From contig OZ010586.1 in the NCBI GenBank assembly GCA_963932145.1, positions 70,783,191 through 70,847,190 on the forward strand: a DNA stretch of 64,000 nucleotides, read 5' to 3'. The stretch is from Acanthosepion lycidas. Taxonomy: Eukaryota; Mollusca; Cephalopoda; Sepiida; Sepiidae. The notes beneath the pieces are model-generated. The model did no database searches, was not told the DNA's origin, and was given only the letters and a program-made list of their open reading frames with translations. The position numbers and the translations under genes were made by a program. This document shows positions 11,168 through 23,670 of this stretch, piece by piece; within the stretch, counting starts at the first letter, position 1, and every line of letters begins with the position of its first letter.

Positions 11168-11425
11168 CAGTCAGCCAAATAGGCTGTTGCAACTAATAAA
11201 TCACTAAGACAAACAGCCAAACTTTCAAAATCTCCATGACTCAAAGCTGATCTAAGAGATGTGTGCACACTATGACAGCCAACACCAGTCTGAAGCTATG
11301 AATACAATGTCAGCGTTGAGTTGTCTTTGGACTGAGTAGGCTGCTGGTGAGTTGTCCTGGAGTTGAGTTGTCACGGAGATGAGTTGGCTGGTGTTGAGTT
11401 GGCAGTGATGAAATGTCCCATTCTG

Positions 11426-11436
11426 TTAATTTGATG
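11426..11436 (+). repeat. Target-site duplication, right (TTAATTTGATG)
   Basis: Exact partner of 7888-7898. Confidence 0.8.
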
Positions 11437-11454
11437 CTTGTAATACATGCAAGA

Positions 11455-11566
11455 TACAATAGTCTAGTGGATTAAAGCATTAGTTTGTGAATTTGGTGAC
11501 AGTAATTGTGAGTTCAATCTGTGGGCCATGTAGAACAGGACCACAGATTGAACTCACAATTACTGT
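11455..11566 (+). repeat. tRNA-like SINE head folded into a perfect inverted repeat
   Basis: TCTAGTGGATTAAAGCATTA is A-box-like and TGAGTTCAATCTG is B-box-like. The 26 bases at 11499-11524, covering the B box, are repeated as a perfect reverse complement at 11541-11566 around a 16-nt loop. The transcript would form a long perfect hairpin. Confidence 0.6.
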
Positions 11567-11569
11567 TGG

Positions 11570-12335
11570 AATATGGGAAAAGCAATAACTGGACAAACAC
11601 ATAAAAAATAAAAAGACCACAATATCCCTAGAGAAAACAAAAACAATCTAGATTAGATAATCTGTTCTGTTTGAAATTCCCTTAAGGTCAACAGACATCT
11701 GAAGATTGCCAAAGGGCACAATTGCCAAAATATGGTGAGAATGACAACAAAAATTACATTATTCTGAATGTAAATAATTTCAATATTTTAATTCAAAGTT
11801 CAGACAAGAATCAATATGTTATACTAAACGAAAACACCCCATAACATAATACAGAAATATTCTAAGTAGATAATACTTGCATGGCCTGTTAACTCTATCA
11901 GAAACCTACACTTACTAGTGAAGATATTTGCCTTGAGATGTTTTTGCTATGCACTTAGGTTTCATGGATCAATGATATCTAGAGCCAACCCTTTATTGCC
12001 TGTATATCAAGAAGCAGGCTGCATATTTAAGTTGTTTCTTCCTAAACAAAACAACAAAAAAAAAACTTTTTTTTTTTATTAACTTCTTTTTTTTATTTAT
12101 TTGTACACCATCCTGAATCTTCAAATTTATTTGTTTTGGTTTTGCAGCAGCAGGTATCAAGGAAAATTTGATATTGTCACATTAGATATTTTAGTGTTTA
12201 TATCTTAAAGTGGATCCTTTGCCAATGTGTGTGCTATATGGTAGGTAATTCAGAGCTAACAAGAGCTGATCAATAATTCTTTAACTTGACACAGCTGAAC
12301 TTTTATCGGAAATTTGCACTGATGCTTGCTCTAGT
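11570..12335. other. No recognisable feature
   Basis: Unassigned AT-rich sequence ahead of a LINE fragment. Confidence 0.4.
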
Positions 12336-12339
12336 CTTC

Positions 12340-12625
12340 TGGAACACATAATGAAGAAAGAAGGGTTGGAAAATTTGACACTCACAGGACATATTGAAGG
12401 CAAAAATGATAGTGAGAAAACAGCAAGAACTCTAACAAGCATATGTAAATGGATGCCAGAACAGGGATTTAGAGGGATAGTAAAAAGACCAACATTGCTA
12501 TGAGCTACAAAGTATAGGAAGTTGTGGAAAACTGTGATTATTCACATCCTAAAGAGTCATAGCACATAGAAGAGGAAGATGAAGAAGAAGAAAGCTTCTA
12601 AACATTTCAAATTTAAAACCTAAAG
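12340..12625 (+). pseudogene. LINE family B (RTE-like) 3' end, copy 1
   Basis: Translates as EHIMKKEGLENLTLTGHIEG, then a SICKWMPEQG-like and a LLxATKYRKLW-like segment, ending in a GAAGAAGAAG-rich tail. This is the C-terminal end of an RTE-like reverse transcriptase protein; the same block recurs at seven other places in the window. Truncated at the 5' side, with stops. Confidence 0.65.
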
Positions 12626-12629
12626 AATA

Positions 12630-14595
12630 AGAAATTTATAATGTGATAGGATTTTTTTAAAAAAAAGTTTTCTGATTACACAGCTGCCATGAATAAATGA
12701 ATATATATATTCCTAATTTATAATATATAACAGTCTCAGGAGATCCTTCATCTCTGACACTGTAACCTTTCCAAAACAAAATATTGATTGGATAAATTGT
12801 GCCTCTGGTCAAATATTAGGCTTCCTCCAGGCATCTTAGATGCCCTTTCAGCAAACGTGATTCTTATTAATTATTTTACTTGTGCATTACTCTGCCTGAG
12901 GGTCATTATTCTGAATGTTATTTCTAGCTTCACTTTTGTAGCTTTTAGTTCTAAAAATAAGGCTATACAATAATCCCTAACTTGGAGATACTATTAGTTA
13001 TGTTAGTTTTTACATCTGTACTAATAAGTCTTGCTCAAGATATAAATGACTGTTCTATGGTTCAATACAAACAGTTTACGAACATTAATGAACCAATACA
13101 AACAGCATTTATTCCCACTGAAACTGTGTAATATTGTATGTAACCATAATTATATAGGTGTCAGTTACCCAATCTCTTTGTATTCAAAATATTACTTGTT
13201 AAGATTAATTCATGACTGATAATTATAGTGTAATCTGAGATACATGAATTTTCTTCAAAGAAATCTTTTTGGCATATTTTTTGTTGTTAAAAAACAAATT
13301 GATGAATGCTATGAATTGTAATAATATTAAATGTTTGCAAAAGTTACCATAAAAAAAAACATTTTCAACTTGGTATTTATTCTCTAATTTTCAAACAATG
13401 CTGGGAAATTTTGCACACATAATAATAATAATAATAACCAGCCAAATCCCTGTCTTACGAACATTTCTCTTAATAATAATTCCACTGATAATGTTATGTT
13501 TTTAATTTATGATAACTGGATTTTTGACAGCTTACTTGATTTCAGTGATTTGTAACTATGCATCTGAAAAATGGTGCTTTTATCACAGTCACCATCATTT
13601 TCAGCTTTTTGGCTGGGATCAAAGTGTAGTATATTTTCATCATTTCATCTCTCAGTTGTGTCTCTGTCTTTGGACAGACACGACTGAAATTATTATTGAG
13701 AGGTGCCTGGTTTCAAGAAACAGCTGAGTGTGGCAGTACCTCCCTCATTGCACTAAAAAATGGTGATCAATAATAATACCGATGCCAGAAGAACCACTGA
13801 ACCTGACCTGGTTGGATGCACTCAATCTCCCCACATTAAACTGGCCTTGTGTCACATTGTACCAATGTGAGGTGGCAAGAAAATACAATTGCTTCTCGGC
13901 ATTTTGGTTAATATCAAATTGTAGTATCTTTTCTTATCAGCTTAATCTGATTCTCTCTCTTCACTTTTAAATTCACCTCTTTCTTTCTCTCTTTCATTTT
14001 CTCACTGAAACCAAGTAGTGTTTTCCCCTCTTTCCATGTAACCAAAATGGATTAGTTCATTATTTACGAGGTATTGGCAGGATGTTATGGTTGTGTAAAC
14101 TAAAAAAGGGCACGATAAACACAATCATAATAAGATAATAATAATTTTTGTAAATAAGTAGAAAACATGTCAAATATTATGTTCCCCTACTCCAGACACT
14201 CTCTCACTCTCACTCATATGCACGAACACCTTTTAAATTGAGTTTCTGATACTTGTAGCTTTGTGGTTAAACTAAGCAGATAACAATTTCACACATCTGT
14301 TGACATTCCAATAGTATATTTTAAAATGATTAATTAATCTATAGATTATTATCAAAATCACCCCCAACACCATATATATGTGCCCTGGGAAACACATTAA
14401 TTCACCTCTTCTTCTCCTACTTAGGGATAAAATCATAAAGTTGACTCTGCTTTTTGCCTTGTTAGCAATAATCAGGAGAACAACAATTCTAAATCCCAAA
14501 CCATCTTGCAAAAGATGCTATCTGACAGGTTATCTTCCTCTAAACAAACTTGTTCTTGCTGCAGTATACATGGCACCCCAACGACTCTACATTGC
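12630..14595. other. No recognisable feature apart from (ATA)n at 13420-13437
   Basis: A short stretch at 13733-13757 (GTACCTCCCTCATTGCACT) resembles 51502-51528, hinting at a shared, unclassified repeat. No gene was recognised. Confidence 0.4.
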
Positions 14596-14599
14596 ACAC

Positions 14600-14875
14600 A
14601 TAGGCAATGTGATGTATTCAGTCAGTTAAGTGTCATATGTGATACACGCTTGCACGATCCTGTCTCTTTCGAGTCAAGACTGACTAGGCAGAATATTTCT
14701 TCCCACAGTAGATTGTTATTTCTTACTGCAGTAGATATGTTACCACCCAAGGCTATAGAACCCAGTTTGTCCTACTATTTACCCATAGCTGAGAGGAGAA
14801 GTGTTGGATTCATACCTTCCCCAAGGGTATAAGTACGTAAGTGAATGTAATGCATTACTCTACTGTGTATTACAT
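14600..14875 (-). repeat. tRNA-derived SINE (family A) with extended 3' domain, copy 3
   Basis: On the minus strand the tail TACCCTTGGGGAAGG, then TGAATCC, then CAGCTATGGGTAAATAGTA continues into an extra domain that recurs at 31985. The tRNA-like head is truncated. The extended shared 3' domain is what cephalopod SINEs with a conserved central domain would show, but I cannot verify that identity. Confidence 0.6.
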
Positions 14876-14879
14876 GCAA

Positions 14880-15735
14880 GAGACATTCTAATTTGGATTT
14901 AAAGTGAGCATTTAGGCTAGAAAGTGAATGAAATCGGTGTAATCAAATTGTTCCTTGATAAAGAAAAAGTCATTGGCTATGTCGGGAAGCTGCAACATGT
15001 TCTGAAGACATTGTTTGTGAACAACCATATTATTGCATATATAAATCAAAATCATGACAAGACCGTATAATGCTTTATCAACTGAAGTGGAGAGTATAAT
15101 ACTAAATACTTACTCCTTGTCCCAGAGTAAACAACAATGTTTTTAGAATCTGATTCATTCAACCATATAACAAGCTATCCAGCTGTGTTTTATGACAAAC
15201 GTACTTATCTGTGCATGTGAATCATTCTGTCTGTAATTTATTTTTTTGCATGACTGATACGGAAAAAATATGCTTATCACTATGTTTATTTATAATCATC
15301 CTGAGCTACCTGCATCCTAATGTCCGAGATGATCGATCATAATACTGTGAATGAAAAAATGATATATATATATAATCCGAAAGAATAATGTTAATTCAAT
15401 TTTATTGACAAAACCCAAGAATGACAAATGTTAATCCTTTCGTATCTATAGTGAAGCTAATTAAATTATTCAAGTACAAATTGAATTGGGAAATTTGTGA
15501 ATCCCGTTACATTGACACTTGGTCTTTTTGTCATGAAAGCAAAGAAAATTCATATCAATAAATTCATAAAGGTGCCAGGTACAATTCTCCCAAAAATGTG
15601 ATCTCTTTATATTGAATATTTTCATGTCATGTCCATTCAGGTCATGGCTTACCACAAAGTCTGTTTCTTTATTATCTATGAATTGCCAAAACTTCTTAGA
15701 AAAGACAATAGACTGCTTCCCTGTTGTTTTTTTAT
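14880..15735. other. No recognisable feature; short (TA)n at 15361-15374
   Basis: No repeat partner or coding signal was recognised. Confidence 0.35.
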
Positions 15736-15739
15736 GCTT

Positions 15740-15965
15740 TCGAATTCAAAGCTTGCTTTCTTCTAGACCTGATGAAGCTAGAGAATCCAGTTTACCTTGC
15801 TATTTAACCCATAACTGGAAGAGAGAAAGAGATTCATGCCATTCCCTGGGGGGGTTGTATGAAAGTGATCTAAACAGACTAGGCCGGAATTTTAACCCGG
15901 CTCACTGGTTTCACTTTTCGCACCAATAACCTCTATGCTATTCGCACATACTCAGATTAACTTCA
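15740..15965 (-). repeat. tRNA-derived SINE (family A), copy 4
   Basis: Minus strand: A-box-like TAGCATAGAGGTTATTGG, B-box-like GGGTTAAAATTCCGG, then the tail with TGAATCTCTTTCTC and CCAGTTATGGGTTAAATAGC. Confidence 0.6.
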
Positions 15966-15969
15966 TATA

Positions 15970-16680
15970 AAATTATATTTATAATTTACAGTGAGAATAT
16001 ATGTTTCTTTTCAGATATTTATTTAGAAAAGTTCTTTATAATGAACACTAAACAGAATTAGCAGAACCAGAGAAATTCATTGCGGTTCTGTTCTTTTATT
16101 TAAAATTTAAAAAAACGAACACATGATATTATTGTAAAAGAATGAATTTCTGATAGAGATTCTTATTTTTTATTCAGTCATGTTACACTTCAATGTGATT
16201 GAACTCATCGAGCAGAAAGTCTTTAACTCCGCATTTAGTAGTGGCACAATGAACATTGGTCAGTTCCCTTTCTGTCTGCCTCTTTCTTTCATGAAAAATT
16301 CTTTGTTCTTCTGGAAGTAGTTTCATAGTATTGAGAGTCGGCAAATATTTTACTAACAGGACACAACGTCTCAATTCATGGATCTTTTTAACCTCATAAC
16401 TTCAGTGGCCTCTCCACCTTACAGAGTGATGTCTGTGAGTGTTTCCTATATTGTCTTCTGTCTGCACTGATTATATTGCATTGGTAATCAGAAATGAGCT
16501 CAAAGCAAAATTCGAATGCGTATCCCTTTTACTGAAGCTGCCTTGCTTTTTAATCTGCTGGAGACAGCATAATATTGAATCTAATCATATGAACTTATTT
16601 TTCTGTGTATATGTTTATTGTCATGATTTTATACTTATTACATTACCTTACATATGCAATTATTTTTTATTTTATTAATT
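15970..16680. other. No recognisable feature
   Basis: AT-rich; no assigned repeat. Confidence 0.35.
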
Positions 16681-16684
16681 TTTT

Positions 16685-17285
16685 ATTTTTATTTTTACCC
16701 CAAGCAAGGCAATAATGTCGCTAGGATGCAGAGGGTTAAAGGGAAAGAATGAGAATACATTAGTGAGATGTAAGGAAAAGAACAATACAGGAACACTGTT
16801 CAGAAAGACAGAATATAGCAATTGATGTTGCATTCAATTTTTGTAAGATTGTATGTAGTAGGGAAGCAAGAAATCAGAAGTGAGTTCCACAGGTGAGAAG
16901 TGCAAGAACAGAAACTATTAGAATAGAATTAACTGTTGAATGTAGTTTGGTAAGACCTAGTTGCCATCCTGTAGTAGTACGCTTATTTTTATGCATTTGA
17001 GGCACTAAGGAGAACAGCTTATCAGAACAATTGCTATAGGAATAGTTGTAAAAAAGACAAAGGGAAGTCACGTCACAATGGTGATAAAGTGACTGGTTGA
17101 AATGCTAGATCAGGATTCATTACATTACAAAATCTTCTTTGAATTTTGTCAAGATATATAGCAGGAGCACCAGTTCAGTTATGGCAGCAGTATTGATTGT
17201 ATGGACGAATGGTAGATTTATAAATGTGCAGGAAGAATTCAGATGAGAAGAATTATCTGGTAGAGTGAACCAACTTTCCTAGCAG
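16685..17285 (-). pseudogene. LINE family A, 3' end, copy 3 (antisense)
   Basis: Plus-strand CCCCAAGCAAGGCAATAATG is the reverse complement of the LINE A terminal segment. The minus-strand translation gives SLCLFYNYSYSNCSDKLFSL and later a TVNSILIVSVLALLTCGT-like run. This equals the thumb and tail region of copy 4 at 18236, with frame breaks. Confidence 0.7.
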
Positions 17286-17289
17286 TACA

Positions 17290-18100
17290 CATCTTAATTT
17301 AATGATTATTTTATTTTTAGTAGAATTTTAATTTAAATATATATATAAACATATTCAGCCCTTATCATTTTTGTTTGTTTAAACTTTCATAAAATTTTAA
17401 AAAATTTAATCATTTCATTTCATAGTTATTGAATAACACTATCATTTTGGTGTTTAGGAAAAACACATACACCAAAAAAAAGAAGTTAACTTTATATTAC
17501 TAATATCAGCTGTTCACAACTTATCCTAAAAAATAAAGGAATGGGAAAGTAAAAATTATCAATAATTTAGTTTTATTACATAAAAATTATTAAGAGTCTG
17601 TCTATATTTCTGAGATGAGGTATTATGTACATTATTTATATTATTTGGGCTATTGCCCTCATCTTTTTCGCCATATCTATCAGAACGTTTGGGCCGTTGT
17701 ATGCTCCGGCCTTCTTCAGGTGGTTGGAATGTCGAACTGAACCCTTTATTTCGCTCAGTGGGGTAGACTGTTCTAGTTTCATGTGCCATGTTTGGATGTC
17801 AGTTATCAGTTATCTCCTGTTAATTTCTCTCTGAAAGTTCTCCACTGCCTTAACCGGGTATTGAACTCACTCTTTGGGTCCTGTTACTGGATCTAACCAA
17901 AAATTATTAATCCTAAAAAAATCCAAGACATGCAGTACATGTCTTGTATCCATGGAACCTTCGTTGTTGCCCAGATTCATCCTCTCTATATCCTTTCCAG
18001 GATCCAGCGGCAAGGTGGGGTCTAGGAGGATATGTAAGGTGAAGGATCAATTGTAATGAATGACCAAACAATAAAATACACTTCTCGCATTTCATAGCAT
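17290..18100. other. Unassigned region with weak minus-strand open frames
   Basis: Minus-strand frames at 17559-17789 and 17913-18095 encode hydrophilic segments (for example GYREDESGQQRRFHGYKTCT) that look like exon or gag-type sequence but match nothing I can name. They may belong to one broken element. Confidence 0.25.
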
Positions 18101-18149
18101 GTAGGTGCTCTTCTGGACCAGCTGCTAACCAAGGGTGATGGGTTCAGTA

Positions 18150-18225
18150 TTCACTACTATTAAAGTTAAACCCATAACAGGGTGAGGGAGAAGAGATGAA
18201 TTCATGCCTTTCAAAAGTGTTTTAT
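18150..18225 (-). repeat. SINE family A, tail fragment, copy 5
   Basis: Reverse complement of the family tail (TTTGAAAGGCATGAATTCAT, then TTATGGGTTTAAC). No tRNA head is present. Confidence 0.5.
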
Positions 18226-18235
18226 ACAGTATGGC

Positions 18236-18920
18236 TGCTCGGTCTCACGTTGACGGCTGACCTGAGATGGAACAAATACATTGAGTCAATTGCTTCATCC
18301 ACTGCCAGAAAATTTTTCTCCCCGGAATCGATCCTCCAGATCTACAAATCAGCAATTCGCCCTTGCATGGAGTATTGCTGCCATATATGGTCTGGAGCCC
18401 CTTCTGTTTACCTTGGGGTTCTTGATAGGCTCCAGAGGCGGATATACAATATAATTGGCCCTGCTCTGGCATCTCATCTACAGTCACTTTCTCACAGGTG
18501 CACCGTCGCCTCTCTGTGTCTGTTTTACAAAAACTTTCATGGCAATTGCTCCGAGGAGCTGCATTCGCTGGTTCCCAGACTTCATGAGTTCAAGCACCCT
18601 ACGAGGCTGGCATCCCGCTCTCACCCTTTCACTGTTGCAACTGTTAAATGTAGCTGTCTCTTCTACTCCAATAGCTTCATGTCTCGCACCTCTCGTCTGT
18701 GGAACTCCCTTCCTTATTCCAGTTTACCTGAGAGCTATAATCTCCAGCTATTCAAATGTAATGTCAATCGACATCTCCAGTTGCCTTGATCTATCCACTA
18801 CCCTTCTCCTCATCCTTTCTTCTATCACTCCTATCTGATCTTGCTCCAAATTTTCTGTAACCCCTTGCGTCCTAATGGCTTCCCGCCTTGCTTGGAGTGA
18901 AATGCTTAAAAAAAACAAAC
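18236..18920 (+). pseudogene. LINE family A, best-preserved 3' end, copy 4
   Basis: Open for about 180 codons. It carries the post-palm region of an APE-type non-LTR reverse transcriptase: LTLTADLRWNKYIESIA, SAIRPCMEYCCHIWSGAP, VLDRLQRRI, then SLCLFYKNFHGNCSEEL and FMSRTSRLWNSLP. The 3' UTR follows, ending GTAACCCCTTGCGTCCTAAT, then CTTGCTTGGAGTGAAAT and an A-rich tail at about 18907. It is 5'-truncated just before the thumb, so it has no catalytic motif. This copy served as the reference for other LINE A pieces. Confidence 0.8.
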
Positions 18921-18924
18921 AAAA

Positions 18925-19312
18925 AAAAATTAGTATGTCATTAATATCGTTTAAATTTATTTCTCGTCTGCCTCTTTATTGTGATCCTAAATCTTGTACG
19001 AGCTGAGTGACTGAAAAGTTCTCGGCCCAACCTACTTCCCAAAATCTGGTCAAAAGAGCAGCCATTTTTTAAAAACTATTTCTCGGTTAGGCGAGATCTT
19101 TTAAGCCCTCATCTCTTCTGCCTACGTATAACAACAAATCTTTCTAATCTGACACAGTATGAACGATTATAAGATTATGAAAGTGTCCCTGCATGTAACG
19201 TTTGTAGATTTACTGAAATAAGCTCCGGCATACATTTTTCATCGGACTTTTCTCGACATTTGCTTTTTTCAGCTATTTGACAATGTCTCTCTCAAGGATT
19301 ATCTTAATTGAA
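18925..19312. other. Unassigned; possible mariner-like end
   Basis: GTGACTGAAAAGTTCTCGGC (19008-19027) resembles ends of some mariner elements. No partner end was found. Confidence 0.2.
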
Positions 19313-19320
19313 GCCACAAA
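19313..19320 (+). repeat. hAT target-site duplication, left (GCCACAAA)
   Basis: Exact 8-bp partner at 19984-19991. Confidence 0.85.
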
Positions 19321-19983
19321 CGGTGGCGTAGCTAAGGAGGGAGGGCGAGGGGGCCGGACCGCCCCGGGTGCCAGCACAGGAGGGGTGACACAATGTCACC
19401 CCCAACAAAACTTTTCAACCAGGCTAAAGTGCCAAAATTAGTCTGAAAACAGTGGTGGAGACACAGGGTTTCGCAGGCGGGCATATGCCCCCCACCCCAG
19501 AAATAATTTATGACCCCCCAGTTTTGTCCCCCTGTCAGAAATTTTCTAATAAATTGTCGGGAAATTTGTGAGTAGGAAAAATAGACTGTCGGATCTGGCT
19601 GTGCTGTCCATTGAAAACGAGCTTACAAGACAAACAGATTTTGACGATGTCATTGACCAGTTTGCCACAATGAAAACAAGAAAACATTCATTCTAAGACC
19701 ATAGTATCGAATGTCATTCTTTTGTGTATTGCCGTGTTTTGTATTTAGTTGTTCTGAAAGTGAACAGTTGCATTTTAAAAATCTTTTGATTTGAACTGAT
19801 TATTTTGTGGTATTGGATTTTGTCTTGGATCATACATGTACCGTACCGGTCAGTAGAGTAAAGTAGAGCATGTATGAAAATTTAGCTACAGCTAACCATT
19901 CAGCATAGGGTGAATCGGGGTCATTGGGGTGACATTTGAGCGGACCGCCCCGGGTGACGTTTTTTACTCTAGCTACGCCACTG
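19321..19983 (+). mobile_element. hAT-type DNA transposon, internally deleted (663 bp)
   Basis: The ends are inverted repeats: the left starts CGGTGGCGTAGCTAAGG and the right, reversed, starts CAGTGGCGTAGCTAGAG. A perfect 8-bp target duplication GCCACAAA flanks it, the hallmark length for hAT. Near 19580-19696 a frame gives LAVLSIENELTRQTDFDDVI followed by DQFATMKTRK, which resembles the C-terminal dimerisation tail of hAT (ZMYM/TTF-type) transposases. A 16-bp GC-rich motif CGGACCGCCCCGGGTG occurs near both ends in the same orientation. The catalytic core is absent, so it is non-autonomous. Confidence 0.85.
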
Positions 19984-19991
19984 GCCACAAA
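19984..19991 (+). repeat. hAT target-site duplication, right (GCCACAAA)
   Basis: Exact partner of 19313-19320. Confidence 0.85.
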
Positions 19992-19994
19992 TAC

Positions 19995-22690
19995 CATTTA
20001 ATGGTTTTCAAAATTAAGTGATAAATTATTGATATTCTATTAAAATAAATTCAGTTTGATTTATTTTTATTGTAATATTTTAACGTTTCCGGTTAGGTTA
20101 AAATGAATCTACAGTTAATTTGATAAGTGCTAAACCTGATTGTAAGAGAAGCCATGTCTGAAATGAGAAAAATGCAGTTATCATTATAATCCTACAGTCA
20201 TAGGAATAAACTTGTTAAGTCATAAAATTATTGTTCACTGCTTTATCCTTCTCTTTTTTTTTCAATGGCAAGTACACTCCTAAATACATATCTATGTATT
20301 TATACTTTTTAAATTATGTAATGTTTGTACTTTTAACTTAAATTATCAAAATAATTTCCCACATAAAATACACTTTTCTTTGGCTATGCTGAAACTGGAG
20401 AATATATTTTTTGCTAGCTGTGAATGAATTATTTATTGGAAAGCATTAGAATATTCTCGCTAATTTTTTAACCGAATAAGACAACAATAGTGATCACGCA
20501 CTTCATTATCAAAAAGGTGAATAGAAATAGAGGGATCCCTCGATCAGTGCAGCTAATGTGAATATCGGTAACTATAAAAAGATCAGTTTTCAATTACTAT
20601 GGAAACTAAAGAATGTTTTGCTGCACAAATCTAGTATTAATCGAATTTTGATATATAAAAATTTTAACGTACTAATCGAAAACAGATGCCTGATCGAAAT
20701 GAAATGCCTGTATATTCTTGCGAAAAGGTTGTGACAAAAAGAATGACGTCAAATAAAAACACTTCTGCGTGTTGATGCCATTCCACGACAGTTAATATTC
20801 GCTTTCTTTTATCTCACGCCTGTTATTCAAAGTTTCTGTTGATGTATTTCACTACTATTTTCGCTTAAAGCTAGATACCTCCAAAATTCACTAAAAAGAA
20901 GGAAAGATGATTAAAAAAAATTCCAAAAACATAATAAAAAAAGAAATTTTATCGTCAAAATAATTGTCATTATTGAGAAAAAAGAAAAAGATTTTTTGAT
21001 GAAAATTATTTTTTTTTATTCTTTTCAGAATACTGGAAATTTTGGTTATAAAATTTTGTGATTTGGGCGTCAAAGCGAGACCTTAAATTTTTGCAGGAAA
21101 TTTGAGCCTTTTTTTGGGGGGGAGGGGGGTTATTTATATTTTTTGTTATTTTTTTTATTGAAAAATAGATTGATTTAGAAATTCTTGCAAAACTCAGATA
21201 ATTGTCGTATTTTAATGAAACATTCAGGTCTTATTCAGAAATTAATTAAATTATTTTATTGATGTTTACTTTTTATAAAATCTTTGTAAAAATATTCTTT
21301 TTTTAATCTGCACCCTCACCATCCCCCAATTAATTTTATGAAACGTCGAGAAATACTTCTTTGTGTCGCATAATGTTTATATCTTTTTATTAGTACGTCC
21401 TCGCAGGATTTGTCATCAATATATTTTGCTCAATTTGCAGAAAATCTTCCCTGACACATAAAAAAAGGCGACACAAAAAATAATTTCGATAAATAATGAA
21501 TTTTTACAAGAATTGTTTTCATTTTTTAAAATTTGAATTATAATAATTTATAAATTGTTAAATCTTTCAAATTCAATATTAATTTTTAGCGATCATGTGA
21601 TACTGTTATTAAATTAAAACTATTAATCATAAATAGAAAAGCCGATTACAATTCAACTGCTCCCAATATTTTAAATTTTGAATTTATTTTTATGTATGTA
21701 TAAACGTATCGACTTTTTACAAATACATTACCCGGAAATAAGAGACGTGTCTAATAAATTGAAAATTACTTGGTAATTTTATAATATTTTCTCAACAAGA
21801 GTTTTTATAACTAAGACTTTAAAACTAAATTACTTAAAATGAAATAAAATATTCGAGGCTTAAAATATTTTCTTAATTTTTAATACTACTGGGTAATTGA
21901 AAAATATATATTAAAAAAGCGTTCACGTTGTATTCATCAAGTAATTTCTTTCGGTCCTGTCCCCCTTACTTAAATTTCCCAAACATCAGGCTGTCAAAAA
22001 ATCACTCAACGCATCAGAAAAGAACCATCCCTGTTACAAAAATGCTTTCCTGATATATTTTAAAGTAAAATTAAGCAATATTTATTTCAATTCAGATTAA
22101 TTAAATTTTAAATCAACTAATTTTTCTTAAATAACCTTTCAGAAAAGTATATTTTATTTTTAAAAAAATTAAAAGAGAATTTTGTTGACAAAATTGTCAT
22201 ATGGAAAAATATATAATTTTTACTGATAAAGAGAAAAAAATTCCAATCAATTTAAATTTAGTTTGAAATACTCCGAAGTATTTTGCTTCTTAGGAATATT
22301 AAATTAGCTTGGAATTAAAACTAAAATTAAAGCTTCAAGAAAGATTTTTTCAATTTTTTAAAATACCTTTTAAACTTAGGTGTCGCTTTTTTATGTACCT
22401 ACATATACAGACCGACAGTATTGCCACTACTTTTTATCTCTTTTCTCTTGACTCCTTACTTCTAGAAACAACAGAAAATTCGAACTGACAAAATTCAATT
22501 TATTCTTGCCTGGAGTAGAAATTTCATTGACTCTTTCACTAAAATAGCTTAACAACGGATAGATTTTATTTTGCACAGAAGAATCCCCAAATTCTATCAA
22601 GGGAGATTTCTAATTTCTAGTATTTCTAATGTACTCAGCATATATAAGAGTATTTAACTATAAGTATATAAAAATAATTTCTTTTGAATT
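19995..22690. other. AT-rich region without recognised genes
   Basis: The only assigned piece is the MITE arm at 20990-21125. A G-rich run (21114-21130) follows it. Confidence 0.4.
20990..21125 (+). mobile_element. Single-arm copy of the palindromic MITE
   Basis: Shares ATGAAAATTATTTTTTTTTA, GGAAATTTTGGTTA, GCGAGACCTTAAATTT and GCAGGAAATTTGAGC with 3727-3840. The opposite arm is missing. Confidence 0.6.
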
Positions 22691-22699
22691 TTGTTAGGT

Positions 22700-23110
22700 T
22701 TATACAGATGCTGCTTAAAGTTATTCTCCCAAGAAGCAGAAAAACTTCGTTAGAAACAAAGAAAAGAGTACTGAACTGTTACGTGATATCTGTCCTCCTA
22801 TATGGCAGTAAATGCTGGAAAATCACCTTATAGATGAAGAAGAGACTTGAAACAATAAAAATTTGGTTCTACAGAAGGATGCTAAGGGTACCATGCACGT
22901 AAGCAACAACGAAGTTTTAGAAAAAAATGAAAACAAAAAGGAAACTTATGCTTAACATCAGGAAGAGACAGTTACAATTACCATGACACATAATGAGGAT
23001 TTTTAGGAGAAATAAGAAAAAGACAATTTATTAAGAACTGAATGACAGGAAATTGTGGAGAACAATTATCATGAACGTCCTGAAGAGACGCGGCACATAA
23101 AGAAGAACCG
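22700..23110 (+). pseudogene. LINE family B (RTE-like) 3' end, copy 2
   Basis: Covers more of the protein end than copy 1: the region coding for a VLNCYVISVLLYGS-like segment, then KKRLETIKIWFYRRMLRVP and a KRKLMLNIRKRQLQ-like block, interrupted by stops and a deletion of the middle part. It ends with the shared CATGAACGTCCTGAAGAGAC segment. Confidence 0.65.
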
Positions 23111-23239
23111 TATATATCCCATTTTTATTTTATTCACATTTTTCACAAGTATTGTGACAAAAACTGCCGTACAAAAATTCATCCTGCAATCAATACTTTA
23201 GTAAGAATTTAATGTTACTAAATTCAAGACTATTTCAAT

Positions 23240-23670
23240 GTGATTCTTTAAGAGAGTACTGAACTGTTATGTAATATCGGTCCTCCTAGACTTAACAGAA
23301 ATGTGGTTCAACAGAAAAATTCTGAGAATACTATGGACTGACCATTTGAGCAACAACGAAGTTTTTTGGAGAAAATGGAAACAAAAGGACACATGCTTAG
23401 AATCAGGAAGAAAAAGTTGAAATTTCTAGGGCATATAATGAAGAAAGAGGGCTCGGAAATTTTGACACGGACGACACATTGAAGGCAAGTGTGACTGAGG
23501 AAAGCAGTAAATAACCTACCTAACGAGCTTGTGAAAGTGGGTGACAGAACAGGGATTAGGAGAAATAGAAAAACAGAACAAACAAACCTTACTAAGAGCT
23601 ACAAAGGACAGAAAATTGTGAAGAGTCATAATCGCTCACTTCCTGAAGAGTCACAGTACATAGAAGTTTT
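23240..23670 (+). pseudogene. LINE family B (RTE-like) 3' end, copy 3
   Basis: Lies 130 bp behind copy 2 in the same orientation. It contains the IWFNRKILRILWTDHLSNNE-like block, the FLGHIMKKEG and ARKFxHTDDTLKAS-like blocks and CTAACGAGCTTGTGAAAGTG. Frameshifts are frequent. Confidence 0.65.

Noticed and set aside
15771..15800. CTGATGA as a further hammerhead core
   Set aside because: No GAAA or stem II follows; the motif is inside a SINE tail.
21114..21130. G-quadruplex from the G-rich run
   Set aside because: Only two long G runs separated by one A; too short to support a four-tract quadruplex.
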